From: Notospermus geniculatus
Taxonomy: Eukaryota > Nemertea > Pilidiophora > Heteronemertea > Lineidae
Direction of reading: 5' to 3'
Length of the DNA stretch: 64,000 nucleotides
NCBI GenBank assembly: GCA_002633025.1
Contig: NMRB01002091.1
Location: 1-64,000, forward strand
Shown: piece by piece, positions 48,901 to 54,795 of the stretch
How positions within the stretch are numbered: the stretch's first letter is position 1
Layout of the letters: the number at the start of each line of letters is the position of its first letter
Notes under the pieces: model-generated
Told to the model about the DNA's origin: nothing
The model's input: the letters and a program-made list of their open reading frames with translations, nothing else
Database searches by the model: none
Translations under genes and position numbers: made by a program

Positions 48901-50574
48901 AGTATCGAATGGTCAAATCGTCGAATGGCGTGGCAAGGGCGATTTCGGGGTTCATTTTGCAATTTGGAAACACACGCTTTTCACGAATTTAGAATCAGCA
49001 AAGGGAGGGGTTCAGCAGCATCACTTTGTAAAACCATCTCCGAATAAGTATCATTTTGTCGGTGTGAGCTACAACCATAATACCGGCTACTTGAAAATGT
49101 GGATCGACTCCAATGTTTGGGAGAAGAAAATAGGGTCTGAGGCTAGGGATATGACTGGTGATGTCTACCTTGGAATTCGTCCATCCAGACCGAATTTTAA
49201 TCCATTTAAAGGGAAACTGATGGCTCCAACGCTGCTGAACGTGGCAATCAAAACGAATCAAATTCCTCAGCTGATGAAGAAAATTGTCACCCTTGCTGGA
49301 GGTAGGTAGATTAGTTTATCGAGTGTTAGCATAAAGGAATCAACTACACTGTATAAAGGTTTAACTGCGAACGATGAGCTTACTGAGGGATACACTTCAT
49401 GTGTTGCCACCAGATGTCTCTCACTGCCTGAATTTTGGCTTTACGTAATAGGCACGAGCTTCAACTTTTTTTGTGGTAAAGAGGTACATGAACCTGCCAA
49501 CATGATGCTTTGAATTCCATTTCTGACGATAACTGAGCTATTTTCAGCACAATTAGTGTTCCATGTACAAATGTACGTCAGCCTATTCAAATGTACACCG
49601 ATGACCCTGAACACACATCGTTCGTGGGGTTCTCATTAATTCAGTCCTTTTGAATCATATGATCAACTAGTCGGAATTCAACAAAATTTGCAGTAAACAT
49701 GCAGAATGGTCTTGCCTATCATATGGAAACGTCAGAATGCAATTCTGTTGCTGTTTAAAGGGATATTGTCCACATTTATAAAATGCTAAATTTGTCAGTT
49801 GAACCTTTATGGTTGATTCCTTTATGGTGTTATGTAGTGTTTTAGGTTGTGTTATTCCTTTGCATAAGAGAAGAGATTTTTAAAAATGAACTGGGCGTAC
49901 GTTTATGCACATCCTACTTTCATTTCCAACCTCCAGAAATAATCTGGCCAACAACAATTCTACAGATAAAATGAAATATTTCAATACACTAGATCTGATT
50001 GGCGTCACTACTCTTGATAAAGTATCTTCAAAAAATTTCAATCTGTAAAGGAGAAGAAGCATGTCCTGCTGTTAGCATCAGATGGAGAAGCAGAAAATAT
50101 ACACTATTTTCTACATTCTTATACATTCTTGTACTGTGATATTTTGGGCTACACTTGCATTATCCAAAAGCACTGGTGTTCTCATCATGCTTTATTCAAA
50201 GCAACCTATTTTCGTCGTTGCATACATACTGCAAGGGCAAGTGGTCTGTTATCAAACGACCAAGAACTAACGTTACTAGTAATTCGAATACTTTTATGTC
50301 TTTTGTTCTTCAGGATCATGGCCAATGAAAGGTATTGGCCAAAACGTCGGAACGCCCAAAAAGGTCAGTTAACCTTTTACCAATGATAATCATGCACCGT
50401 TACATTATACATTGTTATCCGACCTGATTTTTCTTTTTGGCTCAGGAGCAAATAGGAAAATAGTTCACAAATGATCATTAAGAACAAGATTGTACATGTA
50501 AATACATCTTATTGTAAACACATCTTATTCTGAAAAAATGTGTTTTGATATTCTTTTAGAAGAAGACTCCCTAA
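19155..50574 (+). CDS. Gene B: microexon-built secreted protein with Cys modules and a laminin-G-like domain
   Basis: About 79 exons join in one frame from ATG 19155 to TAA 50572-50574, giving about 1,471 residues by my count. Order: signal peptide; four CPxG...C modules (19398-30954); Gly-Gly-Ser-x-x-Arg-Pro-Gly array (31105-40063); five ten-cysteine modules among Gly-rich exons (40420-47786); laminin-G-like domain (48675-49301); basic tail KKKKTP. Introns are phase 1 throughout except the last (phase 0). No membrane segment after the signal peptide, so secreted. It contains Gly-Pro-rich stretches but no continuous Gly-X-Y run, so it is not a collagen. Role inferred only: matrix, cuticle or skeletal-type structural protein. 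I know no named homologue. Exon lists are given in the entries that follow. Confidence is high that these are exons of one gene, lower for any single microexon. Confidence 0.82.
20103..20340. repeat. Intronic minisatellite (about 27 bp unit), copy B
   Basis: Counterpart of 8013-8250, units of GGATGGTTTATCTGTTGTAC plus CGTAAGC. Nearly identical unit order in both copies, so it has not been re-amplified since duplication. Confidence 0.8.
22615..22850. mobile_element. TA-flanked inverted-repeat element, only in copy B
   Basis: AAGTCTGGCAACATCTAACT and its complement end the element, with TA on both sides (22613-22614 and 22851-22852). Copy A at about 10650 reads GCCAACTACTGACG, the empty site with one TA. 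TA duplication and long inverted ends point to a Tc1/mariner-mobilised MITE. Confidence 0.88.
24249..24467. mobile_element. Inverted-repeat element, only in copy B
   Basis: TAGACCCTATCACTCCAATA and GAGCGCAGCACCTGACGGTA on the left pair with complementary sequence on the right; the inner GACGTC-rich part is also partly self-complementary. Copy A is empty at about 12695. Confidence 0.75.
25283..30954 (+). CDS. Gene B part 2: modules 3-4 (outside the duplication)
   Basis: Exons: 25283-25300, 25711-25719 (9 nt), 26403-26489, 27133-27162, 27796-27819, 28127-28156, 28469-28483, 28882-28968, 29389-29418, 29691-29714, 30033-30065, 30626-30649, 30934-30954. Module 3: GRCPHGTEELGTEGCTG, then VKSFSALQEAG (30 nt), AAKLGWQS (24 nt), ITKRAGGKLI. 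Module 4: GKCPDGTVEIKGNCKG, VIDIKILRKFG (30 nt), VEEKGGKIG (24 nt), VNIPNGNIRIE, IKGKKLEG, FLTFPGSG. The exon-length series (long CP exon, 30 nt, 24 nt) repeats that of modules 1 and 2, so the unit arose by duplication of exon sets. Only two cysteines occur per module. Confidence 0.75.
25922..26377. mobile_element. CTTAGTAAGAT-rich inverted element with a second element nested in it
   Basis: Dense CTTACTAAGA / TCTTAGTAAG words on both strands, ending AGATTCATGTCCTAGG. A relative at 62450-62782 has clear ends CCCAGGATATGAATCTTACT and its complement. Nested at about 26013-26170 is a hairpin: AAGCGGCCCATACACGATCA against its complement. It ends about 25 bp before the acceptor of the GRCPHG exon. 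Confidence 0.6.
31105..40063 (+). CDS. Gene B part 3: tandem array of Gly-Gly-Ser-x-x-Arg-Pro-Gly microexons
   Basis: Exons: 31105-31140, 31711-31743, 31897-31929, 32071-32103, 32270-32302, 33110-33142, 33384-33416, 33587-33619, 33776-33808, 33909-33941, 34096-34128, 34707-34739, 35024-35056, 35205-35225, 35648-35668, 35829-35849, 36016-36048, 36209-36229, 36861-36893, 37049-37069, 37234-37266, 37420-37440, 37594-37614, 37775-37804, 37970-38002, 38155-38187, 38710-38742, 39658-39693, 39840-39881, 40031-40063. Typical 33-nt exon: GGSRDRPGGVPG; typical 21-nt exon: GGPKDRPG. All are phase 1-1. The introns are related too: CTTGTCATT, then ATGTGATCTTTGCTTCAG, stands before most exons, and GTGAGTAATT-like donors follow. 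So the repeat unit is exon plus intron, commonly 150-200 bp. The encoded region is rich in Gly, Pro, Arg and acidic residues and should be disordered. Confidence 0.8.
31308..31475. repeat. Hairpin element in array intron
   Basis: CCAATTTTTGATGCATGGTA on the left is repeated as its complement on the right around a TGATCAGAAAAATCATTATG centre. Outer parts ACTCCGTGATCCCCC and GGGGGACCACGGAGT pair imperfectly. No ORF. Confidence 0.7.
32440..32750. mobile_element. Relative of the 16849-17157 element, opposite orientation
   Basis: TAACGTTATTTCCATTTTTA matches the complement of the copy at about 17080 and of another near 61930. It fills most of the intron between exons 32270-32302 and 33110-33142. 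The copy near 61930 keeps only the end containing this motif. Confidence 0.6.
32936..33075. mobile_element. Retroelement-like tail with GACCCCGGTTGGGGTC
   Basis: Single + copy of the sequence doubled at 4793-5033: GTTTCAGATTGTAAAGTTCC, then GACCCCGGTTGGGGTCG, then GTGTGTCAATTTTGTGC, ending near TCAATAAACTCC. A diverged copy lies at 39470-39595. Confidence 0.5.
34199..34502. mobile_element. TTAA-type element, ATGTATCACGG family, copy 2
   Basis: TAATGTATCACGGGTAAATC to CATGACACATTGTCTTTAA. Contains TTTACATTTTGTTTGTTA and TATTCAATTTGGTGGGTTGG as in the copy at 2227. TTAA occurs at both ends. Confidence 0.75.
34542..34660. repeat. Hairpin element GGCCCGTATTCTAGAACG
   Basis: GGCCCGTATTCTAGAACGTT and the complementary AACGTTCTGGAATACGGCCC end a 119-bp palindrome. 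It directly follows the TTAA-type element at 34199-34502. Confidence 0.75.
34763..34932 (+). mobile_element. tRNA-derived SINE-like insertion with 10-bp target duplication
   Basis: AGTATATTCC flanks both sides (34763-34772 and 34923-34932). Inside is a tRNA-like head: box A TGGCCTAGTGGTTAAGGCG and box B GGTTCGAATC, spaced as in a tRNA with a long variable arm. I could not fold a good anticodon stem, so this is not a working tRNA gene. It sits in the intron between exons 34707-34739 and 35024-35056. Confidence 0.65.
35375..35630 (-). mobile_element. TTAA-type element, ATGTATCACGG family, copy 3
   Basis: Reverse orientation of copies at 2227 and 34199. The array-intron consensus CTTGTCATTAATGTGATC is split precisely: CTTGTCATTAA, element, TTAATGTGATC. 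That shows a TTAA target duplication. Its right end is only about 15 bp from the acceptor of the 35648 exon. Confidence 0.82.
36380..36725. repeat. Probable insertion with TAGCAAAGTACCCGTCC and C-rich tract
   Basis: Breaks the usual array intron between exons 36209 and 36861. It has TACCCGTCCTACGGACGGG, a small hairpin, and polypyrimidine/C runs (GCCCCCCCCC). Ends are TATACTAGC and TATAGTATAG. Family not identified; the window has an unresolved base at 36698. Confidence 0.4.
38297..38474. mobile_element. Hairpin element AAGGCACTGCTCCACTTGAC
   Basis: Left end AAGGCACTGCTCCACTTGAC and its complement at the right, with CAGAAGTTGGCTC and GAGTCAACTTCTG as inner partners. It abuts the next hairpin at 38475 with TTAA at the join. 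Confidence 0.7.
38475..38673. mobile_element. TTAA hairpin element AAGCCCAGGTCACACTGTGG
   Basis: TTAA at 38472-38475 and 38671-38674. Ends AAGCCCAGGTCACACTGTGG and its complement; inner arms CGAATCCCCGCGAA. A second copy is at 51304-51728, opened by another insertion. Centre carries ATGGTCCATGGACCAT. Confidence 0.8.
38929..38962 (+). pseudogene. Decayed array exon with destroyed splice donor
   Basis: Acceptor TGCTTTAG and coding GGSKDRPGGGP are intact, but where sister exons read GGACCAGGTGAGTAATT this one reads GGACCTAAGTAATT. The AG-GT donor is gone. Using the nearby GT at AAGTAA would add one base and shift the frame, so the exon is best skipped; skipping keeps phase 1. Confidence 0.75.
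39470..39595 (+). repeat. Diverged retroelement-like tail, hammerhead-like core
   Basis: TCTAGAGTTTCGGATTG, then CCTGAAGAAGACCCCGGTTG, GGGTCGAAAATTCGC and CACTCTGGA. Same family as 32936 and 4793. The order CTGAAGA, GACCCC stem, GAAA at 39496-39523 resembles a hammerhead ribozyme core with one extra A. Confidence 0.45.
40211..40250 (+). pseudogene. Decayed array exon 2, donor lost and G-run expanded
   Basis: Acceptor TTTGTTTCAG and the following intron CATTTACATTCCACA match the array. The exon reads ECILGLDG then a run of eleven G, and the donor is GGGAAGTCATTT where sisters have GGTGAGTCATTT. No usable GT remains. Being phase 1-1, its loss keeps the frame. Confidence 0.7.
40420..40671 (+). 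CDS. Gene B Cys module 1
   Basis: 252-nt phase 1-1 exon, 84 residues. Begins GGKCPLRHSFKTENG. Ten cysteines in the order C, CC, CC, CC, CC, C, within KCPL, MCCW, KKCCPLN, DSCCAK, QECCPLN and GKCISP, then a Pro-rich tail KPAPEPRKSEPTTIKPG. It differs from the other modules at Leu for Trp in CCPLN and Asp for Asn in MDSCC. I recognise no known domain with this spacing. Confidence 0.85.
40795..41067 (+). CDS. Gene B Cys module 2
   Basis: 273-nt phase 1-1 exon, 91 residues. Same ten cysteines with CCPWNMLPSSRMNSCC. The tail is different: PESGTPPGGGGGVIEPTA, then TLKPG. Sequence before the exon (TGATTCATTTGAGATCAATT) is shared with modules 3 and 4, so intron and exon duplicated together. Confidence 0.87.
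41324..43004 (+). CDS. Gene B Gly-rich linker exons between Cys modules 2 and 3
   Basis: Exons 41324-41356, 41514-41546, 41796-41846, 42017-42061, 42244-42276, 42452-42484, 42954-43004, all phase 1-1. Peptides: GGSVHGPGGGEG, GITEPGTIGGGG, GITKPGPIGGGGGGGGAG, GITKPGPIGGGGGGAG, GITKPGTSGDGG, GVTKPGTIGGGG and ASTKPGTGGGGGGGDGGG. Lengths differ by whole GGT codons, so the Gly run varies by trinucleotide slippage. Confidence 0.8.
42494..42883. mobile_element. TAGGGAGGTTTCGCAAATC hairpin element, copy 2
   Basis: Starts TAGGGAGGTTTCGCAAATCT, ends GATTTGCGGAACCTCGCTA. Interior as at 14523. It lies inside the 1.9-kb duplicated block with Cys module 3, and its duplicate is at 44425. Confidence 0.8.
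43144..43416 (+). CDS. Gene B Cys module 3
   Basis: 273 nt, 91 residues, phase 1-1. Ten cysteines as in module 2, with NGRIQTQECC and tail PKPQPQPRPKGIEPTE followed by TLKPAG. Nearly identical at the DNA level to module 4 (45050), including the flanking introns. Confidence 0.87.
43650..43975. repeat. Unidentified interspersed sequence with CCAAGATGGCCGCC
   Basis: Breaks the duplicated block between Cys modules 3 and 4. The + frame is open for about 90 codons from 43664, but it has no splice context and no family I know. It includes CCCCTGAGGGGGTCAAAAA and similar GGGGTCAAAAA words, suggesting an internally repetitive insertion. One unresolved base at 43958. Confidence 0.35.
44425..44814. mobile_element. 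TAGTGAGGTTTTTCGCAAATC hairpin element, copy 3 (right end clipped)
   Basis: Duplicate of the 42494 element. The right end stops at CAGATTTGCGAAA and joins directly to TCAGCCCAAATGG, so the final bases and some intron were lost in this copy. Confidence 0.75.
44864..44911 (+). CDS. Gene B Gly-rich exon (duplicate of 42954-43004)
   Basis: 48-nt phase 1-1 exon reading ASTKPGTGGGGGGGGGG. Three bases shorter than its duplicate, which has an Asp in the Gly run. Confidence 0.8.
45050..45322 (+). CDS. Gene B Cys module 4
   Basis: 273 nt, 91 residues, phase 1-1. Differs from module 3 by Gln for Lys in KTPQKCC, Gln for Lys in NQQRVNG, Glu for Lys in ISPEPQPQ and Glu for Gly in PKEIEP. Cysteines are unchanged. 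Confidence 0.87.
45571..45948. mobile_element. TAGTGAGGTTTTTCGCAAATC hairpin element, copy 4
   Basis: Left TAGTGAGGTTTTTCGCAAAT, right AGATTTGCGAAACCTCACTA. Interior shares GATGGTTGGCACCACAAATA and the complementary ACCAACAATCTCC with other copies. Confidence 0.78.
45964..46354 (+). CDS. Gene B Gly-rich linker exons before Cys module 5
   Basis: Exons 45964-45996 (GGSVHGPGGGEG, same peptide as exon 41324), 46125-46157 (GVTEPAPSGPEG) and 46319-46354 (GITKPRPIGGGGG). The order repeats that after Cys module 2, indicating block duplication of module plus linker exons. Confidence 0.78.
46363..46485. mobile_element. TAGGGAGGTTTCGCAAGCGC perfect-arm hairpin
   Basis: About 57-bp arms, almost perfectly complementary: TAGGGAGGTTTCGCAAGCGC outside, GTTTATCTATTG toward the centre. 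Starts 9 bp after the donor of exon 46319-46354. Shares only the outer 16 bases with the 42494 family. Confidence 0.82.
46600..46800 (+). mobile_element. SINE-like element with tRNA-type box B
   Basis: AGAGGCACAGTGGAAACATC resembles box A and GGTTCAGGGTTCGATACCC is a good box B. The body continues CGCAGGTTTTCTCCTGG and CCCGTTTCTTCCTGC, typical of tRNA-derived SINEs in animals. Ends not resolved. Confidence 0.55.
46842..47221. mobile_element. TAGGGAGGTTTCGCAAATC hairpin element, copy 5
   Basis: Left ATAGGGAGGTTTCGCAAATC, right GATTTGCGAAACCTCCCTA. Interior as at 14523 (GGTTGGTAC, CGTTTCCACTTCGTAGACAC). Confidence 0.82.
47283..47425. mobile_element. TAGGGAGGTTGAGATCAGCG hairpin
   Basis: Arms TAGGGAGGTTGAGATCAGCG and complement, inner TATACGTAT on both sides. 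Third interior type with the same TAGGGAGGTT ends. Confidence 0.8.
47514..47786 (+). CDS. Gene B Cys module 5
   Basis: 273-nt phase 1-1 exon, 91 residues. Starts AMTVPPKEGPCPLKHSI, unlike the GGKCPLRHSF start of modules 1-4, then the same ten cysteines and the module 1 tail RKSEPTTIKPG. The intron after it also matches that after module 1, so modules 1 and 5 are recombined or converted relatives. Confidence 0.87.
47955..48060. repeat. Hairpin GGCCCATGTTCCCGAAGCCG
   Basis: Left GGCCCATGTTCCCGAAGCCG, right complementary CGGCTTCGGGAACATGGGTC, 106 bp. Ends 57 bp before the exon at 48118. Confidence 0.78.
48118..48147 (+). CDS. Gene B linker exon before the laminin-G domain
   Basis: 30-nt phase 1-1 exon between CATCGCAG and GTGAGG, reading KPTGPGLLT with Gly at the joins. 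It parallels the short exon 133-147 before the laminin-G domain of gene 0. Confidence 0.7.
48330..48482. repeat. Hairpin ATGCCCGCTGTACACGATCA
   Basis: ATGCCCGCTGTACACGATCA and its complement end a 153-bp palindrome with AAATTTTTCATCCAATTTT in the arm. Intron between 48118 and 48675 exons. Confidence 0.78.
48675..49301 (+). CDS. Gene B laminin-G-like domain exon
   Basis: 627 nt, 209 residues, one exon, whereas gene 0 splits this domain. Starts GSIFGHKMW. Family landmarks: AWSFKGASNSFVKI near the start, TKSWTFATFLL, GQIVEWRGKGDFGVHF, YHFVGVSYNHNTGYLKMWI and DVYLGIRPSRPNFNPFKGKL. These are the beta-strand motifs of the laminin-G / concanavalin-A-like superfamily. The usual Asp-Gly in the W-h-D-G turn is Asp-Ser here. 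No cysteine is present. Splicing at 49302 leads to exon 50314; reading through would give GR and a stop at 49307-49309, so an alternative short end is possible. Confidence 0.85.
49331..49825. mobile_element. 490-bp terminal-inverted-repeat element, copy 2
   Basis: Same as 6537-7025 apart from scattered changes. GTGTTA borders both sides as target duplication. Located in the intron after the laminin-G exon. Confidence 0.87.
50314..50574 (+). CDS. Gene B last two exons
   Basis: Exon 50314-50363 (50 nt, enters in phase 1, leaves in phase 0) reads SWPMKGIGQNVGTPKK. Exon 50560-50574 adds KKTP and TAA. The C-terminus is therefore strongly basic. No strong AATAAA follows closely; ATTAAA occurs near 50662. 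Confidence 0.6.
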
Positions 50575-50933
50575 GAAGAACTAAGTACTAACGTGTAAGT
50601 GTAAACTTATGTATACCGAATTCAAGGTGCATGTATCACAATCAGTATCATCTACAAAACATTAAAAAATATTTTTTCTATTTCCAGCTGCAATTCTTGG
50701 GCGACGTTTTGGAACTAATTTTCCGATTCCACTGTATATCATCACGTCAAAAAGAATATCATTCAGAATATTATAAACAGTGTTTAAGTTGTATATTATA
50801 GGGTCGTATTTTAGAACGTTCCTTAAAGGGAGACATGCGAAAAATTTATCACGTCAAAAAGAATATCATTCAGAATATTATAAACAGTGTTTAAGTTGTA
50901 TATTATAGGGTCGTATTTTAGAACGTTCCTTAA

Positions 50934-51302
50934 AGGGAGACATGCGAAAAATTTTGCCCGGCGGGCACAAGTTGTCCGAGTTGTAGCGCCGTCTGTTAAT
51001 ACACGGTGACACTACGCTATATCACAGGCGCCTGTAGAGCTATTAGTGAGTTTCGAACACTTTTCTAACCAAACGTATCTAAAAAACACAACACGTATCT
51101 AAAAACACACCACGAGCTCATAAATTCGTGAGCTCGGGGTGTGTTTTTACAAACTAGTGTTTTTTGGTTAGATACGTGTTCTAAGCTCACTAATAGCTCT
51201 ACAGGCGCCTGTGATATAGCGTAGTGTCACCGTGTATTAACAGACGGCGCTACAACTCAGACAACTTGTGCCCGCCGGGCAATATTTTTCGCATGTCTCC
51301 CT
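50934..51302. mobile_element. TTAA hairpin element, full length, with duplicated left junction
   Basis: TTAA at 50930-50933 and 51303-51306, ends AGGGAGACATGCGAAAAAT. The first 20 bases plus about 95 bp of left flank are repeated in tandem just upstream (50733-50849 and 50850 onward), so a tandem duplication followed insertion. Confidence 0.9.
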
Positions 51303-51303
51303 T

Positions 51304-51728
51304 TAAAGCCCACAGGTCACACTGTGGCGACTTAGGCGGGCGAATCCCCGCGAACTAGCATGTGCTCACCCCTTTGGACATAATTGTGTAATGACAGAGA
51401 GAGGTATGTACATGGTCCATGAACCATTTCATTCCAGTTCGCGGGGAGTCGCCCGCCTAAGGCCCAGTTTATACTTCGACTCACCACCATCGCCGGCGAC
51501 CGACGCGCTATCTTGCGTTCGACGCCGACCCCCATCGTGAGATTTGGTCGGCGTCCGATCGCGAAGCTGTCATTTCATAACAGGTCGCCGTCGCTAAAGT
51601 ACGCTGGACTCTGAATCAATTCCGCGAATTAAGTCGGCGTCCAGATTTGGTCGTGCGTCGGACGGCGAAGGGTTTGCGTCGAAGTATAAACTCAAGGCTT
51701 TAGTCGCCGCAGTGTGACACGAGCTTAA
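51304..51728. mobile_element. TTAA hairpin element AAGCCCACAGGTCACACTGT with nested insertion
   Basis: Same ends as 38475-38673, sharing its left TTAA with the neighbouring element. The right half is opened by a nested inverted-repeat element at about 51468-51709 (CAGTTTATACTTCGAC and GTCGAAGTATAAACT), which itself is rich in CG. Confidence 0.75.
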
Positions 51729-53471
51729 AGGGACTAGGAAAAAATTTTCAGGCTTCGGTTTATTACAAAATACTAGTCTTTCATGATAAATTCCCACTGT
51801 CAATTCACTTTTTCAATTAAGTGTTAATTACTGGCACCCACCAGACAAATTAATCAGTTATCACCACGACGGGAATGGAACCGGATACGTGGCAGTTATT
51901 GACGTTGTTGACCAACCTCATTGTTTTCAATTCACCGGGAATTAAAACGGCGGTAGCCAAGGCAAATAATGCAACTAGTTTTGTCAGGTGTCGATCACCT
52001 GTAGTTGTGAAGCGGATGGTGAACTTCGACAACTAGCGACCAGGATGGGCAGTCGGGATGTAAGTATGTTGCTTTTCCTTTTCGAGATTTTCACCCCATT
52101 ACAGTTTTCCATGTGGCGGTACAGAGGTAGACATCTTTCCGATAGTTCCTGCGCTTAAGATGCCCCTGTCCCCAGAAAAATGCCATGCATTTACATGTAC
52201 TTTATCAACGCGGGTTTCAGGTCATAAAGCACTCCGATATTTGCACCAATGATTAGAAAATCAAACTGCAAGATGTGCACGGTAAATTATGTGAGGGGGG
52301 GGGGATTCAGACTATTTGATCAAAGATGAAATGATCCGTGGACCATGTGCTTACCTGGATGAATGTACCAGAAGAACAAATGACAAATGTTCAATCGAAA
52401 TGTTCCCGGGCAAGCCTTGAGTTCCAGGTACAGAGGGTATCCAGACGCCTAATCACACCAAGTTGAAGATAGTAGGTCAAATAGCACGAAACGTGCCATC
52501 AAATCACAAAATTCTAAACTTTGACCTCTGTGGCCTTGAAATGTACATGTAGGTCAAATCAAAAACCCGCTACATGCCATGTACCGATGATGAAAATTTG
52601 GAGACGATCCAGACATTAGTTGAGCAATTATCAGAATTTGAGTTTTCCTTTTTGCCACGGTGGCCAAGCTAAGAATCGAAACGGACCGAAATTTGATGTC
52701 ATAGGTCAACTGACATAGGGCTGTATACATGTATGTACCAATTTCAGGTCAAAAGCCCTAGCAGTTACGAAACGTGCCACCAAAATGTCGAACTTTGACC
52801 TACATGTATGTGACCTTGAAAAGTAGGTCAAATCACAAAGGATATTTGGTATACTGAGGAGGCAAAAGTGACAGGTCCCGCAGGAATCTCCGCTTTATTG
52901 TTACACGATGGATTAGGATATGGCTAGAGTAACCATAACCATTCAAACAGCAAACTACTGACACAAGACTTGCATTCCTAGGACTCCCATTCTAACTGAT
53001 GTAACATCTGCCAATGTTTCCATATGTCAATGTGCCTCTTATTGTTTTGGCAGATGGATAACTCGTTTCTCTGTGTACGTCCCCAATCGTCAGATCACAC
53101 TACTGCAATTTATTCCGTCAGACAATAGTTGTAGGGGACCGCCAAGAGATGTTGAAAATTCAACTAGAACTTTGAAATTTGCTTACCAGCAAATTTGATA
53201 GGCCCCATAAATGGGAACTTCATACTTAAAACTCAAGTCACTGGGCTACAACCTCCATCTATCTTGAGGAATGGCAACTCACCTAATTAGTATGCGAGCA
53301 TGTGCTCTTGTTTTGACTGGAGTCTGACCGCGTGGCTTTGTTGTCATTGTTTACGTGCAGATCGTCTGCCATTGGCTGATTTCAGCTTGACCTGCCGAAG
53401 TTCAAGTTCACGTTTATTCATGAGCAAAATCGCGAATATTTAACAAAAAACGCTTAAAAAGTACATGTAAT

Positions 53472-54795
53472 GGCCAAAAGTGTCATGCATATATTTTATT
53501 TTATTTTATTTATTTTTTCTTTCTGAATTTCCACCTCGGTGGTAAATATTTTCCACCTCGGTGGTAATTATTTTCCACCTCGGTGGTAATTATTTTCCAC
53601 CTCGGTGGTAATTATTTTCCACCTCGGTGGTAAATATTTTCCACCTCGGTGGTAATTATTTTCCACCTCGGTGGTAAATATTTTCCACCTCGGTGGTAAA
53701 TATTTTCCACCTCGGTGGTAATTATTTTCCACCTCGGTGGTAATTATTTTCCACCTCGGTGGTAAATATTTTCCACCTCGGTGGTAATTATTTTCCACCG
53801 CGGTGGGAATTATTTTCCACCTCGGTGGTAAATATTTTCCACCACATGCTGATGTGGATAAAGGCCGTGAACCACTGTCCAGATTTTTCGCCGCAGGCGA
53901 ACTTACGACCTGATCTGCGGTCTCGCCTGGGATCGGACCGTAGCAGTGGATCAGCTGTAGACAAGGTTTTCGCCGCAGACTCAACTATGGTCAATTTCAT
54001 GCCTGCGACCGCCTCAAGCAAGGTTCATTGGCACACGGAATTGGTCCGACTCAAGCCCCAGTCGCATATCCACTCCGGGGCCCGTACGGCGAGTAAAAAG
54101 AGACATTTTAGCCAATTTCTACGGTGCCCAGTTTGATCCAGTCTAATTTCCNCACTTTTCATACCGGCACTGTCATTCCCCGTGTCATTCGCGTCCATGC
54201 TGTTCGCTGCAGGGATGTCACGCATCTGCTTTGGAAATCGCGGGCAGGTTTCCTTGACCTCATTATGCATGCTGCTATGAACTTTCGCCGAGGTGGAAAA
54301 TATTTATCACCGCGGTTGAAAATAATTACCACCGAGGTGGAAAATATTTACCACCGAGGTGGAAAATAATTCCCACCGAGGTGGAAAATATTTACCACCG
54401 AGGTGGAAAATATTTACCACCGAGGTGGAAAATAATTCCCACCGAGGTGGAAAATAATTCCCACCGAGGTGGAAAATAATTACCACCGAGGTGGAAAATA
54501 TTTACCACCGAGGTGGAAAATAATTCCCACCTCGGTGGAAAATATTTACCACCGAGGTGGAAAATATTTACCACCGAGGTGGAAAATAATTCCCACCGCG
54601 GTGGAAAATATTTACCACCGAGGTGGAAAATATTTACCACCGAGGTGGAAAATAATTACCACCGAGGTGGAAAATAATTACCACCGAGGTGGAAAATAAT
54701 TCCCACCGAGGTGGAAAATATTTACCACCGAGGTGGAAATTCAGAAAGAAAATAAATAAAATAAAATAAAAATATATGCATGACACTTTGGGGCC
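53472..54795. mobile_element. 1.3-kb inverted element made of palindromic 22-bp satellites
   Basis: Ends GGCCAAAAGTGTCATGCATA and complement. Next, AT-rich arms TTATTTATTTTTTCTTTCTG and complement. Then 14 units of CCACCTCGGTGG plus TAAATATTTT or TAATTATTTT (53531-53843), a unique GC-rich centre of about 440 bp (53846-54284), and about 20 units in inverted orientation (54286-54740). Each unit core is itself self-complementary. The centre has no convincing ORF. Confidence 0.85.

Noticed and set aside
49302-49309. Gene B ending at the TAG just after the laminin-G exon
   Set aside because: Possible, but a GTAGGT donor at 49302 and in-frame exons at 50314 and 50560 with a stop make the longer form preferable; kept as an alternative.
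53568-54699. ORFs of repeated YHRGGKYLPPRWK peptides
   Set aside because: Translation of the 22-bp palindromic satellite; the same text appears on both strands, as expected for a self-complementary repeat.
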